A DNA stretch of 57,487 nucleotides from an uncultured Roseburia sp. (GCA_947246475.1 CAMXSH010000011.1:1-57487); one strand, 5' to 3'. Positions 32,957 through 42,626 are shown, counted from the first letter of the stretch. A program made the numbers and translations. The notes: a model not told the origin generated them from the sequence alone.

Positions 32957-33280
32957 TTGCAGGATTCCCAGAAAAGCAGATACAACCAGTATGCGGAGGC
33001 GAGGAATGAAGGGCTGACGGGAAGACAGGATGTAAATATGATCGACCGTGGGAAAGCAGCGGTGTCCGGCGTTAAGGAGGTGATCTCCTTTGACAGCAAC
33101 GAGATCCTGCTTGAAACCACCAGAGGAATGCTTGCATTTCGGGGAGAGGATCTCCATGTCAAGCGGCTGACCCTGGAAAAGGGAGAGGTGGATCTGGAGG
33201 GAAATATCTGTGAGCTAAAATATTCCGATACCCATTCTGTGAAGGATGCTGGCTCATTTTTTGGAAAGCTGTTTAAATAA
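32957..33280 (+). CDS. yabP: Sporulation protein YabP
   Basis: Sporulation protein of about 107 residues. The conserved core runs from VSGVKEVISFDSNEILLETT through LAFRGEDLHVKRLTLEKGEV to the C-terminal GSFFGKLFK, matching Bacillus YabP. YabP acts with YabQ in cortex formation. I choose TTG 32957 as the start: GAGGTGG sits six bases before it, it gives the expected length, and the earlier ATG at 32885 would lie upstream of the candidate sigma-E promoter. The stop overlaps the yabQ start by one base. Confidence 0.88.
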   Translation: MQDSQKSRYNQYAEARNEGLTGRQDVNMIDRGKAAVSGVKEVISFDSNEILLETTRGMLAFRGEDLHVKRLTLEKGEVDLEGNICELKYSDTHSVKDAGSFFGKLFK

Positions 33281-33669
33281 TGGATGAGATAAAAAGTCAG
33301 GTTATTTTTCTTCTGGGATCCTTTATTAGCGGCGTGGCGGTGATGCTTGCCTATGAGATCATTAATATTATTCGGGGATTGTTCCGGCCGGGGATCGTGG
33401 GCAGATTAATCCTGGACGTGATGTTTTTCACAGCCAGTGGAATCTGTGTATTTCAGATGATCTTTTTGTGCAACAACGGAACGATCAGGAGTTTTTTTAT
33501 CTTTGCTTTCGCAGCGGGGGCGATCCTGTTTCGGAAAACCTTTGGAACAAAGATATCCGACCTCTGCGTGAGGGCGGTACAAAAGACCTTCCGGTTTCTT
33601 ACCCGCCCCCTTTTATTTGCTTGTAAGAAATTCAAAAAATTAATAAAAAAAAGCGAAAAAAACTCTTGA
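33280..33669 (+). CDS. yabQ: Spore cortex biosynthesis protein YabQ
   Basis: Membrane protein of 129 residues with about three helices (VIFLLGSFISGVAVMLAYEI, LILDVMFFTASGICVFQMIF, IRSFFIFAFAAGAILF) and a basic C-terminal tail. Position after yabP and before divIC, topology and length fit YabQ, which is needed for cortex formation in Bacillus. The start overlaps the yabP stop as TAATG, showing coupled translation. The tail ends at the divIC promoter. Confidence 0.9.
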   Translation: MDEIKSQVIFLLGSFISGVAVMLAYEIINIIRGLFRPGIVGRLILDVMFFTASGICVFQMIFLCNNGTIRSFFIFAFAAGAILFRKTFGTKISDLCVRAVQKTFRFLTRPLLFACKKFKKLIKKSEKNS

Positions 33670-33694
33670 TATTTGCTAAAAAACACTTTATAAT
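33666..33694 (+). promoter_or_regulatory. Sigma-A promoter of divIC
   Basis: TTGATA, exactly 17 bases, TATAAT, overlapping the yabQ stop codon and about 40 bases before the divIC start. This gives the division gene a vegetative promoter independent of the sporulation genes upstream. Confidence 0.8.
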
Positions 33695-33734
33695 ATCAAT
33701 TACACAGCAGTCTACAGCTATAGAAAACAAAGCG

Positions 33735-34061
33735 ATGGGAGAAACAGCTGCCCCAGCGGAAATGAGGAAATATATGAGAAGAAGAAGGCGAAGAAACCGC
33801 ACTGGACTTTTTCTGGTGATGACGGTGGTTCTGCTGTTTTGTGCTACTCTTGGGATTCATAGTATTTCTTTGAAGGCGAACTGTCTTGAGCTGCAAAAAC
33901 AGGAACAGGAGCTGCAGCGGAAGAAAGACGAGCTTCAGAAGGAAAAGAAGTCCATTCAGGAGCAGAAGGCATACATGCAGACAGATGAATACATAGAAAA
34001 CGCGGCCAGGGAAAAATTTGGCCTTGTATATGATGATGAGATAATTTTTAAAGCAGAATGA
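33735..34061 (+). CDS. divIC: Septum formation initiator family protein, DivIC/FtsB-like
   Basis: Bitopic division protein of 108 residues. A short arginine-rich cytoplasmic stretch (MRRRRRRNR), one membrane helix (GLFLVMTVVLLFCATLGIHSI), then an extracellular coiled coil (LQKQEQELQRKKDELQKEKK) and a C-terminal region ENAAREKFGLVYDDE, as expected of DivIC/FtsB. It would work with FtsL and DivIB at the septum. The start is uncertain: ATG 33735 has only a weak ribosome site, and two later ATG codons are possible. A terminator follows at once. Confidence 0.9.
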   Translation: MGETAAPAEMRKYMRRRRRRNRTGLFLVMTVVLLFCATLGIHSISLKANCLELQKQEQELQRKKDELQKEKKSIQEQKAYMQTDEYIENAAREKFGLVYDDEIIFKAE

Positions 34062-34101
34062 GAATCATGTCGAAAAGTTTTTTTGGCATGATTCTTTTTT
34101 T
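34061..34101 (+). terminator. divIC terminator with embedded Spo0A box
   Basis: Nine-base perfect stem AGAATCATG/CATGATTCT followed by a run of T. The first arm overlaps the divIC stop. A perfect Spo0A box TGTCGAA (34068-34074) lies at the arm/loop junction, and the T-run merges into the -35 of the spoIIE promoter. Confidence 0.88.
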
Positions 34102-34132
34102 GACAAAATTTGATACCCACTTTGTCTATACT
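34100..34132 (+). promoter_or_regulatory. Spo0A-dependent sigma-A promoter of spoIIE
   Basis: TTGACA, exactly 21 bases, TATACT. The over-long spacer is the known feature of Spo0A-activated spoIIE and spoIIG promoters in Bacillus. A Spo0A box TGTCGAA lies 25 bases upstream of the -35. Confidence 0.8.
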
Positions 34133-34225
34133 TATTTGTACTACAAGTGTAATTTGTTGAGACGGGGCGCGGGCAGCGGTTTGGTTTTCTGTTGCCCTGG
34201 GAAGCGTCTCAGAATGGAGGAAATG

Positions 34226-36532
34226 ATGATTCAAGGTGCGGTTTCAAAAAAAAGGTGGATATTGCAGGCGGTGCTGGGTTTTATGCTTGGGCGGGTGTGG
34301 ATGTTTTCCATCAATCCTTTTGCCCCTGCCTATCTGTGTGCGGCGGGAGTCTGCCCTGGCAGCCGGATGCTGGTGATGGTATCTGTCCTGGGAGGTGTGC
34401 TGACTCAGGCGAGAGGGCTGAACTTTCTGCAGTACACCTTTTTGATCCTGTTAACAGGGTTTGTGCAGTACGTCATGCGGCGGATCGATGGCAAGGAGGG
34501 GAGTGTCCTTGCGGTGGCATGCGTCAGCGGAATATTAAATTTTATCCTGGGATTCACTACGGGTGTAGTAAACAATAATATGATGGGGGCAGTCTGGCTG
34601 AGCCTGCTTGAGAGCCTGTGTATCGTTGCCATGGCAAATGTATTTCAGTGGGGCGTGCGTTTCTTATTATACGAGGACTGGGCAAAGATCCTTGGAAATG
34701 AAGAGATGATCAGCCTCATTTCCCTGGCTGCGCTGGCTGTCTATGGAATGCCGCGGACTTTTGAGGGGGTATACTCCTTTATCGAGACCCTCAGTTATCT
34801 TCTCGTGTTGTTTGTGGGATACCGTTATGGCGCGGCGCCGGGAGCGATGGCAGGAGCGGCTGGTGGGATTCTGGCAGCGGCATCTGGCAGCGGCATGGTT
34901 CTGGTGGGGGTATACTGTCTCCTGGGCATCGGCGTAGGGATCTTCCGGGAGATTGGGCGTATTATGAGCACGATGGCATTTCTTGTGATGGGGATCATCA
35001 TGGCATATGTAATACGAAATGAGGTGCTGGGCATCGTGGAATTGCGGGGAATGGTCTCTGCGGTGATCATCTTCCTGTCTATCCCTGGTTCCTTCATCCG
35101 GACGATTGAAACTGATCTGATGAAAGATCAGGAAAACCCTTTTGCTAAAGAGGACCTGAGAACCCTTGCCAATTATAAGATCGACGGGTTCGCCACAGCC
35201 TTTAAACGGCTGGCAAAATCTTTCAGTGACTTTACGGAAAAGGAACGGCAGATATCCGGTGATGAGATCCAGGAAATCTTTGATGACCTGTCTGGTAAAG
35301 TCTGCCGGCAGTGTGTAAACTGCCACTACTGCTGGGAAACGAATTACGAAGAGACTTATGAGAACATAAAAAATATTCTTGCAGCGGCAAGTGAACAGGG
35401 TGTGGTAGAGGAAGAGAACATCAGTGAGAAATTTTTAAACCGCTGTCTGAGACTGGATGAGTATATAGAAAAGATCAATGAGCGTATGGCGGTAGCCAGG
35501 ATGAACCTGAGCTGGCGCAATAAAATGGCGGAGAGCCGGGAGGCGATGGCGGGGCAGATGATGGAGATCGCTGAGGCTCTGAAAGAATTTACGATGGAGC
35601 TGAACCAGACGGCGGAGGTGCCGGTGGAGATGAAGAAAAAAGTTCTTTTTTCTCTGCGGAGCCTGGGGATCCGTGTTAAGAACCTGTCCTTTAAGACAGA
35701 CCGAAAAGGAAATCTGGAAGTTTGCTTTGTGGCGAAAGCCAGGGGAAATGCCTGCATCACAAAAAAAGATGTGTGTGTGGCGCTGGAACATGCGCTGGAC
35801 CAGCGGATGTGTCCTGGCAGGTACATGAGAAATGTTATTCCAAAAGAGTATGAGGCGGTCTCTTTTGTGCGGGATATGAATTATAAGACCCTTACTGGTC
35901 TTGCCAGAGTGGCAAAAAGCGGTGAGACTGTATCCGGTGATAATTTTTCCTTTATGGAGCTTTCGACCGGGGAGCTGATTATGGTACTCTCAGATGGAAT
36001 GGGCAGCGGAAGCCGGGCATGCCAGGACAGTGAGAATCTGGTTGAGGTGTTGGAGAGCCTCATTGAGGCGGGGTTCCGCAAAGAATCAGCAATTCGTCTT
36101 ATGAATACGCTGTTCGTCATGTCTTATGAGGGAAAAAAGTTTACAACCCTTGACATGACGGCGATAGACCTTTATAGTGGAGAATGTGAGACGGTAAAAA
36201 ATGGTGCCGCAGCCACATTTATCAAACGTCCTGAGGGTGTAGAGACCATATTTGCCAGAACTCTTCCTATGGGCATTGATATGGAGGCGTCGCCGGAATC
36301 CACCCGGACAAGCCTGAGGGATGGCGATATGGTGGTTATGGTATCAGACGGTATCATCGATGCATTTCCGGGGGAGGACAAAGAATTTTATGTGGAAAAT
36401 ATACTGCAAAATATAGATAGTAATAACCCGTCTGATGTGGCAAACGGAGTATTAATGCAGGCGCTTGCCAGAAATGCCAGAGAGGCTTCGGATGACATGA
36501 GCGTCCTGGTGGCAGGAATATGGAAAAAATGA
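34226..36532 (+). CDS. spoIIE: Stage II sporulation protein E
   Basis: Membrane PP2C-type phosphatase of about 768 residues that dephosphorylates SpoIIAA to activate sigma-F in the forespore and takes part in polar division. The N-terminal third has about ten membrane helices; the middle region (about 320-520) is cytoplasmic and contains CRQCVNCHYCW; the C-terminal PP2C domain shows LSDGMGSGSRA (metal-binding aspartate) and VSDGIIDAF. Start: ATG 34226 is five bases after GGAGG; ATG 34223 and ATG 34214 are alternatives. Regulated by the long-spacer promoter upstream. tilS follows after 13 bases. Confidence 0.96.
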   Translation: MIQGAVSKKRWILQAVLGFMLGRVWMFSINPFAPAYLCAAGVCPGSRMLVMVSVLGGVLTQARGLNFLQYTFLILLTGFVQYVMRRIDGKEGSVLAVACVSGILNFILGFTTGVVNNNMMGAVWLSLLESLCIVAMANVFQWGVRFLLYEDWAKILGNEEMISLISLAALAVYGMPRTFEGVYSFIETLSYLLVLFVGYRYGAAPGAMAGAAGGILAAASGSGMVLVGVYCLLGIGVGIFREIGRIMSTMAFLVMGIIMAYVIRNEVLGIVELRGMVSAVIIFLSIPGSFIRTIETDLMKDQENPFAKEDLRTLANYKIDGFATAFKRLAKSFSDFTEKERQISGDEIQEIFDDLSGKVCRQCVNCHYCWETNYEETYENIKNILAAASEQGVVEEENISEKFLNRCLRLDEYIEKINERMAVARMNLSWRNKMAESREAMAGQMMEIAEALKEFTMELNQTAEVPVEMKKKVLFSLRSLGIRVKNLSFKTDRKGNLEVCFVAKARGNACITKKDVCVALEHALDQRMCPGRYMRNVIPKEYEAVSFVRDMNYKTLTGLARVAKSGETVSGDNFSFMELSTGELIMVLSDGMGSGSRACQDSENLVEVLESLIEAGFRKESAIRLMNTLFVMSYEGKKFTTLDMTAIDLYSGECETVKNGAAATFIKRPEGVETIFARTLPMGIDMEASPESTRTSLRDGDMVVMVSDGIIDAFPGEDKEFYVENILQNIDSNNPSDVANGVLMQALARNAREASDDMSVLVAGIWKK

Positions 36533-36545
36533 ATGGAGAACAATA

Positions 36546-37937
36546 GTGTTTAAGGATAAAGTACTAAAGTACAATAAACGGAATAAACTTTTTCATAGAG
36601 GGGACCGAATCGTCGTGGGGGTATCCGGCGGCAAGGATTCGGTCTGCCTGCTGGACGTATTGGATCGGTGCCGGGAGGAGTTTGGCCTGACGCTGCTGGT
36701 GGTTCATGTCAACCATGGGATCCGTGGTGAAGCGGCAGACCGGGATGAACAGTTCGTAAGGGATATGGCGGCAGACCGGGGGCTGGAATTTTACAGCGAG
36801 AGGGTGAATGTCCGCCAGGCAGCCAAAGAGAGGAAAATGTCAGAGGAAGAGGCAGGGCGTTTTCTCCGGTATCAGATCATGCGTCATGTGTGTATGGAAA
36901 AAAGCTTTGATAAGATTGCCGTAGCACATCATCAGGATGACGTGGCAGAGACCGTACTTTTTCAAATGTTCCGCGGGAGCGGTCCCAGAGGTTTGTCTGG
37001 AATCCATCCCAAGAGAGAATATGTGATCCGTCCGATCCTGTTTGCAGAGGGACGGGAGATCGAAGAATATGTGCAGGAGAAAAAACTGGCGTACTGTGAG
37101 GACCAGACCAACTATTCTGAGGATTATTCCAGAAATAAATTGCGGCTGCGGGTATTTCCTTACGTAGAACGGGAAATAAATAACAGAGCGAAAGCCCATG
37201 TGGCTAAGGCTGCACAGAAAATTGCCCTTCAGAATGCATATGTGGAAAAACAGGCGAAAAAAGAATACATGCGGGTGGTGCAGGCAGACCAGGGACAGTA
37301 TTATTATAATTGTGATGAATTCGACCAGCTGGACCTTGTTATACAGATCGAGATTATCCGCCTCGTTTTGAAAAATTTCCGGGAATCCTTAAAAGATATC
37401 AGCGAAACCCATTATAAAAAGATTATTGCCATGTCCAGAATGGAGGTGGGCAAACAGGTCAGTCTGCCAGGAAAAGTATGTGTTGAGCGGAGATACGGAT
37501 GTGTCTGGTACCAAAATATAACAGAACAGAGCAGGGAAATGTTTTGTCAGAAATGTCAGCTTCCTTATGAAGGACTGGTGAAAATCCGAAAAGACAGAAT
37601 GCGGATCGCCATGGATGTGGTTCCCAGAAGGAAACTCCCGGAAGAAATTCCAGAAAAAGACTATACGAAATGGCTGGACTATGATAAAATAAAAGGCGAC
37701 TTATGTCTTAGGAACCCCAAAGAAGGGGACTATTTTATCATGGATGCAGCGGGAAACCGAAAAAAACTTTCCCGATATTTTATCGATAAAAAAATTCCTG
37801 CGTCAGAAAGAGCAAAAGAGATCGTGCTGGCTGAAGAAAATCATGTGATCTGGGCAGTTCCGGGACGGATCAGTAATGCATATAAAGTTACTAAGGAGAC
37901 CAGATTAGTTCTAGTGGTTGTGCTGGCATGGGGATGA
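36546..37937 (+). CDS. tilS: tRNA(Ile)-lysidine synthase
   Basis: Modifies the wobble cytidine of the CAU-anticodon isoleucine tRNA to lysidine with ATP and lysine. 463 residues. The PP-loop GVSGGKDSVCLLD lies near residues 25-37; further landmarks are HVNHGIRGEAADRDE, AHHQDDVAETVLFQMFRG and the C-terminal domain starting at FIMDAAGNRKKLSRYFIDKKIP. GTG start with GGAG eight bases upstream. It is in the usual place between spoIIE and hpt; its end overlaps no gene, and hpt starts 13 bases after it. Confidence 0.95.
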   Translation: MFKDKVLKYNKRNKLFHRGDRIVVGVSGGKDSVCLLDVLDRCREEFGLTLLVVHVNHGIRGEAADRDEQFVRDMAADRGLEFYSERVNVRQAAKERKMSEEEAGRFLRYQIMRHVCMEKSFDKIAVAHHQDDVAETVLFQMFRGSGPRGLSGIHPKREYVIRPILFAEGREIEEYVQEKKLAYCEDQTNYSEDYSRNKLRLRVFPYVEREINNRAKAHVAKAAQKIALQNAYVEKQAKKEYMRVVQADQGQYYYNCDEFDQLDLVIQIEIIRLVLKNFRESLKDISETHYKKIIAMSRMEVGKQVSLPGKVCVERRYGCVWYQNITEQSREMFCQKCQLPYEGLVKIRKDRMRIAMDVVPRRKLPEEIPEKDYTKWLDYDKIKGDLCLRNPKEGDYFIMDAAGNRKKLSRYFIDKKIPASERAKEIVLAEENHVIWAVPGRISNAYKVTKETRLVLVVVLAWG

Positions 37938-37950
37938 TAAGGAGAGAACG

Positions 37951-38484
37951 ATGAAAGAAGAAGTAAATGTATTATTTAAAGAAGAACAGCTTATATCAAA
38001 GATCCGGGAGATCGCTGATCAGATCAACCGGGATTATGAAGGAAAGGAAGTATATCTGCTCTGTATTCTGAAGGGCAGCGTATATTTTACCTGTGAACTT
38101 TCCAAATATATAAAAGTTCCTGTGAAGCTTGGATTTTTAAGTGTGTCCAGTTATGGGGACGGAATGACCAGTTCCGGGGCAGTGGAGCTTAGCAATGATG
38201 TAGACCTGGATGTTAAGGGGAAAAATGTTATCGTGGTTGAAGACATAGTGGACAGCGGAAGAACCCTTGCATTTTTGCTTCATATGTTAGCAAAACGAAA
38301 ACCGGAAAGCCTGCGGCTGTGTACACTTCTCGACAAACCGGGAAGCCGTGTGACAGAAGTGACAGTGGATTATGTGGGATTTGAAGTCCCGGACGTTTTT
38401 GTAGTTGGCTTTGGGATGGACTATGCGCAGAAATACAGGAATCTGCCATATATCGGTGAACTGGTCTTTAAGGAGGGCAAATAA
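37951..38484 (+). CDS. hpt: Hypoxanthine phosphoribosyltransferase
   Basis: Purine salvage enzyme of 177 residues that joins hypoxanthine or guanine to PRPP. The PRPP-binding motif is VIVVEDIVDSGRTL, with LCILKGSVYFTCEL and the C-terminal VVGFGMDYAQKYRNLPYIG, all typical. ATG 37951 has AAGGAGAG upstream; an earlier start at 37918 overlaps tilS and lacks a site. The stop overlaps the ftsH start by one base (TAATG). tilS-hpt-ftsH is a standard Firmicute order. Confidence 0.96.
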   Translation: MKEEVNVLFKEEQLISKIREIADQINRDYEGKEVYLLCILKGSVYFTCELSKYIKVPVKLGFLSVSSYGDGMTSSGAVELSNDVDLDVKGKNVIVVEDIVDSGRTLAFLLHMLAKRKPESLRLCTLLDKPGSRVTEVTVDYVGFEVPDVFVVGFGMDYAQKYRNLPYIGELVFKEGK

Positions 38485-40322
38485 TGAAGACGTTTAAGGG
38501 CTATGGCTTTTTCGTGCTGATGCTTCTGGTGCTGGCGTTAGTGTTTATCGCCAATGAGTATTTTATAAATTCTAACCGGGGCAATTATTCGGTGACACAG
38601 TTTAAGCAGGACATAATGGAGGAAAAGATCCAGAGCGTGGAAGTGAGACAGAACGCCGAGGTGCCGACAGGCGAGCTGACTGCAAAGTACTCCAATGGAG
38701 AAAAGCGGGTCTATGTATCGGATGTTAACCAGATCCTGCAGTTTCTGGATGAAAAAAACTTCACCCATGTGAAGGTGGGGGATGTGGCGAGAACTCCCTG
38801 GTATCTGGAGGTTCTGCCATATATCATCGGAGTCGTATTGATCCTGCTGCTGTTCAGCATGATGTCCTCCAATGCCAACGGCGGCGGTGGCGGCGGAAAG
38901 ATGATGAATTTTGGAAAGAGCCGTGCCAGACTTACGATGCCGGATGATAAGGTCAAAACCTTTCAGGATGTGGCAGGGCTGGTAGAAGAAAAAGAGCAGC
39001 TGGAAGAGATTGTAGATTTTCTTTCGGCTCCTGGTAAATATACAAAACTTGGAGCCAGGATTCCTAAGGGAGTCATTATGGTAGGACCTCCGGGTACAGG
39101 AAAAACTTTGTTGGCGAAAGCGGTTGCCGGGGAAGCTGGTGTTCCGTTTTTCAGTATTTCCGGATCTGATTTTGTGGAAATGTTTGTCGGTGTGGGTGCT
39201 TCCAGAGTACGGGATCTTTTTGCAGAGGCAAAGAAAAATGCACCATGTATCGTATTCATTGATGAGATCGATGCGGTGGCAAGACGCCGGGGCAGCGGTC
39301 TGGGCGGCGGCCATGACGAGAGAGAGCAGACCCTGAACCAGATGCTGGTAGAAATGGATGGTTTCGGAATAAATGAGGGAATCATCGTTATGGCAGCGAC
39401 AAACCGTGTAGATATACTTGATCCGGCGATCCTGAGACCAGGAAGATTTGACCGGAAGATCACAGTAGGCAGACCGGACGTGCGGGGAAGAGAAGAGATT
39501 CTGAAGGTTCACGCCAAAGATAAACCGCTGTCGGATGATGTGAATCTGGAGGATATCGCCAGAACCACGGCGGGCTTTGTGGGGGCAGACCTGGAAAATC
39601 TGCTGAATGAGGCGGCGATTGCGGCAGCTAGGGATAACCGGGTATTTATTGTAGAAGAAGATATAAAGAAATCCTTTATCAAGGTAGGCATTGGAGCAGA
39701 GAAAAGAAGCAAGGTCATTTCTGACAAAGATAAGCGGATCACTGCTTATCATGAAGCGGGTCATGCGATCCTGTTTCATCTCCTGCCGGATGTGGGACCG
39801 GTATACACCGTTTCCATTATTCCTACCGGACAGGGAGCCGCAGGGTATACGATGCCGCTGCCAGAAAAGGATGAGCTGCATTTGACGAAGGGCAAGATGC
39901 TCCAGGACATCACCGTATGCCTTGGCGGACGGATCGCAGAAAGCATTGCCTTTGATGATGTGACGACCGGCGCTGTCCAGGATATCAAGCAGGCGACAGA
40001 AGCTGCCAGGGATATGGTTACCCGGTATGGATTCTCAGAGGAACTGGGAATGATAAATTACGATACCTCGGATGATGAAGTGTTTATAGGAAGGGATATC
40101 GCCCACACCAAGACCTTTAGTGAGGGCACTGCAGAGATCATTGACAGAGAGGTCAAAAAGATCATCAACAGCTGTCATGAGAAAGCAACCAGCATTTTAA
40201 AAGCAAACCAGGATATTCTTGACCGTCTGGCAAAACTCCTGATCGAAAAGGAGAGAATTACCAGAGATGAGTTTGAATTGCTGTTTGAGCAAAATGACGA
40301 TGAAACCGTGGAAAATGCTTAA
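38484..40322 (+). CDS. ftsH: ATP-dependent zinc metalloprotease FtsH
   Basis: Membrane-anchored AAA+ protease of 612 residues. Two membrane helices (about 8-26 and 110-130) flank an extracytoplasmic FtsH domain; then a glycine-rich linker, the AAA domain with Walker [14 protein letters not shown], Walker [10 protein letters not shown] and second region of homology RPGRFDRKI, and the protease domain with the zinc motif HEAGH. It degrades membrane and regulatory proteins as a hexamer. All catalytic motifs are intact. Translationally coupled to hpt. Confidence 0.97.
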   Translation: MKTFKGYGFFVLMLLVLALVFIANEYFINSNRGNYSVTQFKQDIMEEKIQSVEVRQNAEVPTGELTAKYSNGEKRVYVSDVNQILQFLDEKNFTHVKVGDVARTPWYLEVLPYIIGVVLILLLFSMMSSNANGGGGGGKMMNFGKSRARLTMPDDKVKTFQDVAGLVEEKEQLEEIVDFLSAPGKYTKLGARIPKGVIMVGPPGTGKTLLAKAVAGEAGVPFFSISGSDFVEMFVGVGASRVRDLFAEAKKNAPCIVFIDEIDAVARRRGSGLGGGHDEREQTLNQMLVEMDGFGINEGIIVMAATNRVDILDPAILRPGRFDRKITVGRPDVRGREEILKVHAKDKPLSDDVNLEDIARTTAGFVGADLENLLNEAAIAAARDNRVFIVEEDIKKSFIKVGIGAEKRSKVISDKDKRITAYHEAGHAILFHLLPDVGPVYTVSIIPTGQGAAGYTMPLPEKDELHLTKGKMLQDITVCLGGRIAESIAFDDVTTGAVQDIKQATEAARDMVTRYGFSEELGMINYDTSDDEVFIGRDIAHTKTFSEGTAEIIDREVKKIINSCHEKATSILKANQDILDRLAKLLIEKERITRDEFELLFEQNDDETVENA

Positions 40323-40412
40323 GCGATTGTGCAGGTTCTCAAAAGAGGAGAAATGATTGGGCAATACTCACAAATAATTTTTTGAAATTTATAAATGTTT
40401 GTGCACACTTAT

Positions 40413-40443
40413 TTACGATAAGATGCTATACTTCTTATCGTAA
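40413..40443. repeat. Perfect 11-base inverted repeat upstream of the GH13 gene
   Basis: TTACGATAAGA, nine bases, TCTTATCGTAA. It has no T-run and is AT-rich, so an operator or transcript end-structure is more likely than a classical terminator. It lies 90 bases after ftsH and 125 bases before the GH13 gene. Confidence 0.8.
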
Positions 40444-40502
40444 ACCCCAATACATTATATAGTTTTTGCTACACCCCATAAGTAACAAAAATACCTTCTC
40501 CC

Positions 40503-40533
40503 AAAAGGACAGCCGACGTGAAGCTGTCCTTTT
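40503..40533. terminator. Hairpin terminator between ftsH and the GH13 gene
   Basis: Eleven-base perfect stem AAAAGGACAGC/GCTGTCCTTTT with a 9-base loop; the T-tract is part of the stem and continues GACTATTTTG. It lies only 35 bases before the GH13 start, so it may act as an attenuator for that gene or as the ftsH terminator. Confidence 0.75.
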
Positions 40534-40568
40534 GACTATTTTGAATCATAAAAATGAGGAGTGTGACT

Positions 40569-42626
40569 ATGAAAACAGGAAAATTAATTCGGGAAGCAAT
40601 ATTTAGTTCAGGTACGGAACAGTATGTCTCACCGATGGAACCTGGGATCAATGAGCAGGTAGTGATTCGTTGCCGTACAGGGAAAGATAATGCTGATATG
40701 GTGTATCTTGTGACAGAGAATGGAAAGATCCAGATGGAAAAAGATAAATCCGGACAGCTGTTTGACTATTACAAAACTACAGTGCAGCTGGGCACAGAAA
40801 GTTTTGGGTACTGTTTTCTTGTCCAGCGGGGAGAGGAAAAAGTTTACTTTACGAAGAAAGGCGACGTGGATCAGCCGGAACAGAGGTTTTACTATCGTAT
40901 CTATCCGGGCTATAAGACGCCGGACTGGGCAAAAGGCGCTGTATTTTATCAGATCTATGTGGATCGATTTAACAACGGGGACCGCGCCAATGATGTGGTG
41001 AATGATGAGTATTCCTATATTGGAGAGCATGTAAAAGGCGTGTCAAACTGGAGCAAATACCCTGCGTCCATGGGAGTGCGGGAATTTTATGGCGGAGATC
41101 TCCAGGGAGTTCTGAATAAGCTGGATTACCTTCAGGATTTGGGCGTTGAGGTGCTTTACCTGAATCCCATCTTTGTTTCTCCCTCCAATCACAAATACGA
41201 TACACAGGACTATGATCATATCGATCCGCATTTTACTGTTATTCAGGAAGACGGAGGGGAAACTCTCGAAGAAGGGGATCATGACAATGCCCATGCTTCC
41301 AGATATATAAAGCGTGTTGTGGATAAGAAGAATCTGGAGGCCTCCAATAAGTTTTTTGCCTATTTTATGGAAAAAGTACACGAGCGGGGAATGAAAGTCA
41401 TTTTGGACGGTGTGTTTAACCATTGTGGTTCCTTTAATAAATGGATCGACAGGGAAGGGATCTACGAAACGGATGCTTCTTATAAAAAAGGAGCATATAT
41501 AGAAGAGAAAAGTCCCTATCATGATTTCTTCAAATTTTTTCCGGACGGAACCTGGCCCCGCAATACCCACTACGACGGCTGGTGGGGTCATGACACTCTT
41601 CCAAAGCTGAATTATGAAGATTCTGATAAACTTTATGAATATATAATGCGTATCGCGAGAAAATGGGTATCTGCGCCTTATAACGTGGATGGCTGGCGGC
41701 TGGATGTGGCGGCGGATCTGGGACACTCCCAGGAATTTAACCACAAGTTCTGGCGGGATTTCCGGAAAAACGTGAAGGAAGCAAATCCAGAAGCCATCAT
41801 CCTGGCGGAGCATTACGGAGATCCCTCATCCTGGCTGGAAGGGGACCAATGGGATACTGTGATGAACTACGATGCGTTTATGGAGCCGGTAAGCTGGTTT
41901 TTGACAGGAATGGAGAAGCACAGCGATGTGAGCCGTCCCGACTTAAAAGGAAACGGCGACCTGTTTTTTGCGCGAATGACAGAGTTTTCAGCCAAATTCA
42001 GCATGCAGTCTCTTATGGTGGCGATGAACGAGTTATCCAATCACGATCATTCCCGGTTTTTGACTAGAACTAACGGGCGTGTTGGAAGAACGGCATCTGC
42101 CGGACCAGAGTCAGCGAATTATGGTGTACGCAAAGCTGCCATGAGGGCAGCGGTGATTATTCAGATGACCTGGCTGGGCGCGCCCACCGTCTACTATGGT
42201 GATGAAGCGGGTGTCCGTGGCTGGACCGATCCGGATAACCGCCGGACTTATCCATGGGGCAAAGAGGATCATGAACTCATTCTTTTTCACAAAGAAGCCA
42301 TCCGCATTCACAAAGACTATGATGTGCTCCGCTATGGTGGGCTGATTTACCTTGTCAATGAGAGAAATCTGATCGGCTATGGCCGCTTCGATGATAAAGA
42401 TAAAGTCTTTGTGCTGGTGCAGGCAGGCGGGGAAAGACGCCAGGTAGAGGTGCCAGTGTGGCGTCTCGAGATGCACGACGGAGAAACCATGGCTTCCATG
42501 ATCTACAGCGACAACGGTGGATTTGATGTTAACGCCCGGATCTATGTGGTGAAGGATGGGAAAGTTACCGTAGATCTGGAACCAGACGCAGCGATCATTG
42601 TAAAGTCTGTGGAACGGGGGTACTAA
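40569..42626 (+). CDS. GH13 alpha-amylase family enzyme, neopullulanase/cyclomaltodextrinase-like
   Basis: Glycoside hydrolase of 685 residues acting on alpha-glucans. An N-terminal beta-sandwich of about 120 residues precedes the catalytic barrel, as in neopullulanases and cyclomaltodextrinases. Conserved regions: DGVFNHCG (I), GWRLDVAAD with the nucleophile aspartate (II), ILAEHYG with the acid/base glutamate (III), LSNHDHSRF (IV). No signal peptide, so it is probably cytoplasmic and degrades imported maltodextrin or glycogen. ATG 40569 has GAGGAG upstream. It is monocistronic, with hairpins on both sides. The glgC gene at the window end suggests glycogen metabolism in this organism but is 14 kb away. 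Confidence 0.93.
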   Translation: MKTGKLIREAIFSSGTEQYVSPMEPGINEQVVIRCRTGKDNADMVYLVTENGKIQMEKDKSGQLFDYYKTTVQLGTESFGYCFLVQRGEEKVYFTKKGDVDQPEQRFYYRIYPGYKTPDWAKGAVFYQIYVDRFNNGDRANDVVNDEYSYIGEHVKGVSNWSKYPASMGVREFYGGDLQGVLNKLDYLQDLGVEVLYLNPIFVSPSNHKYDTQDYDHIDPHFTVIQEDGGETLEEGDHDNAHASRYIKRVVDKKNLEASNKFFAYFMEKVHERGMKVILDGVFNHCGSFNKWIDREGIYETDASYKKGAYIEEKSPYHDFFKFFPDGTWPRNTHYDGWWGHDTLPKLNYEDSDKLYEYIMRIARKWVSAPYNVDGWRLDVAADLGHSQEFNHKFWRDFRKNVKEANPEAIILAEHYGDPSSWLEGDQWDTVMNYDAFMEPVSWFLTGMEKHSDVSRPDLKGNGDLFFARMTEFSAKFSMQSLMVAMNELSNHDHSRFLTRTNGRVGRTASAGPESANYGVRKAAMRAAVIIQMTWLGAPTVYYGDEAGVRGWTDPDNRRTYPWGKEDHELILFHKEAIRIHKDYDVLRYGGLIYLVNERNLIGYGRFDDKDKVFVLVQAGGERRQVEVPVWRLEMHDGETMASMIYSDNGGFDVNARIYVVKDGKVTVDLEPDAAIIVKSVERGY

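Noticed and set aside
38538-39881. Long open frame of 447 codons on the minus strand
   Set aside because: It lies wholly inside ftsH on the opposite strand, has no ribosome site and shows no protein family features.
41043-41813. Open frame of 256 codons on the minus strand
   Set aside because: Antisense to the GH13 gene, with no start signals or family resemblance.
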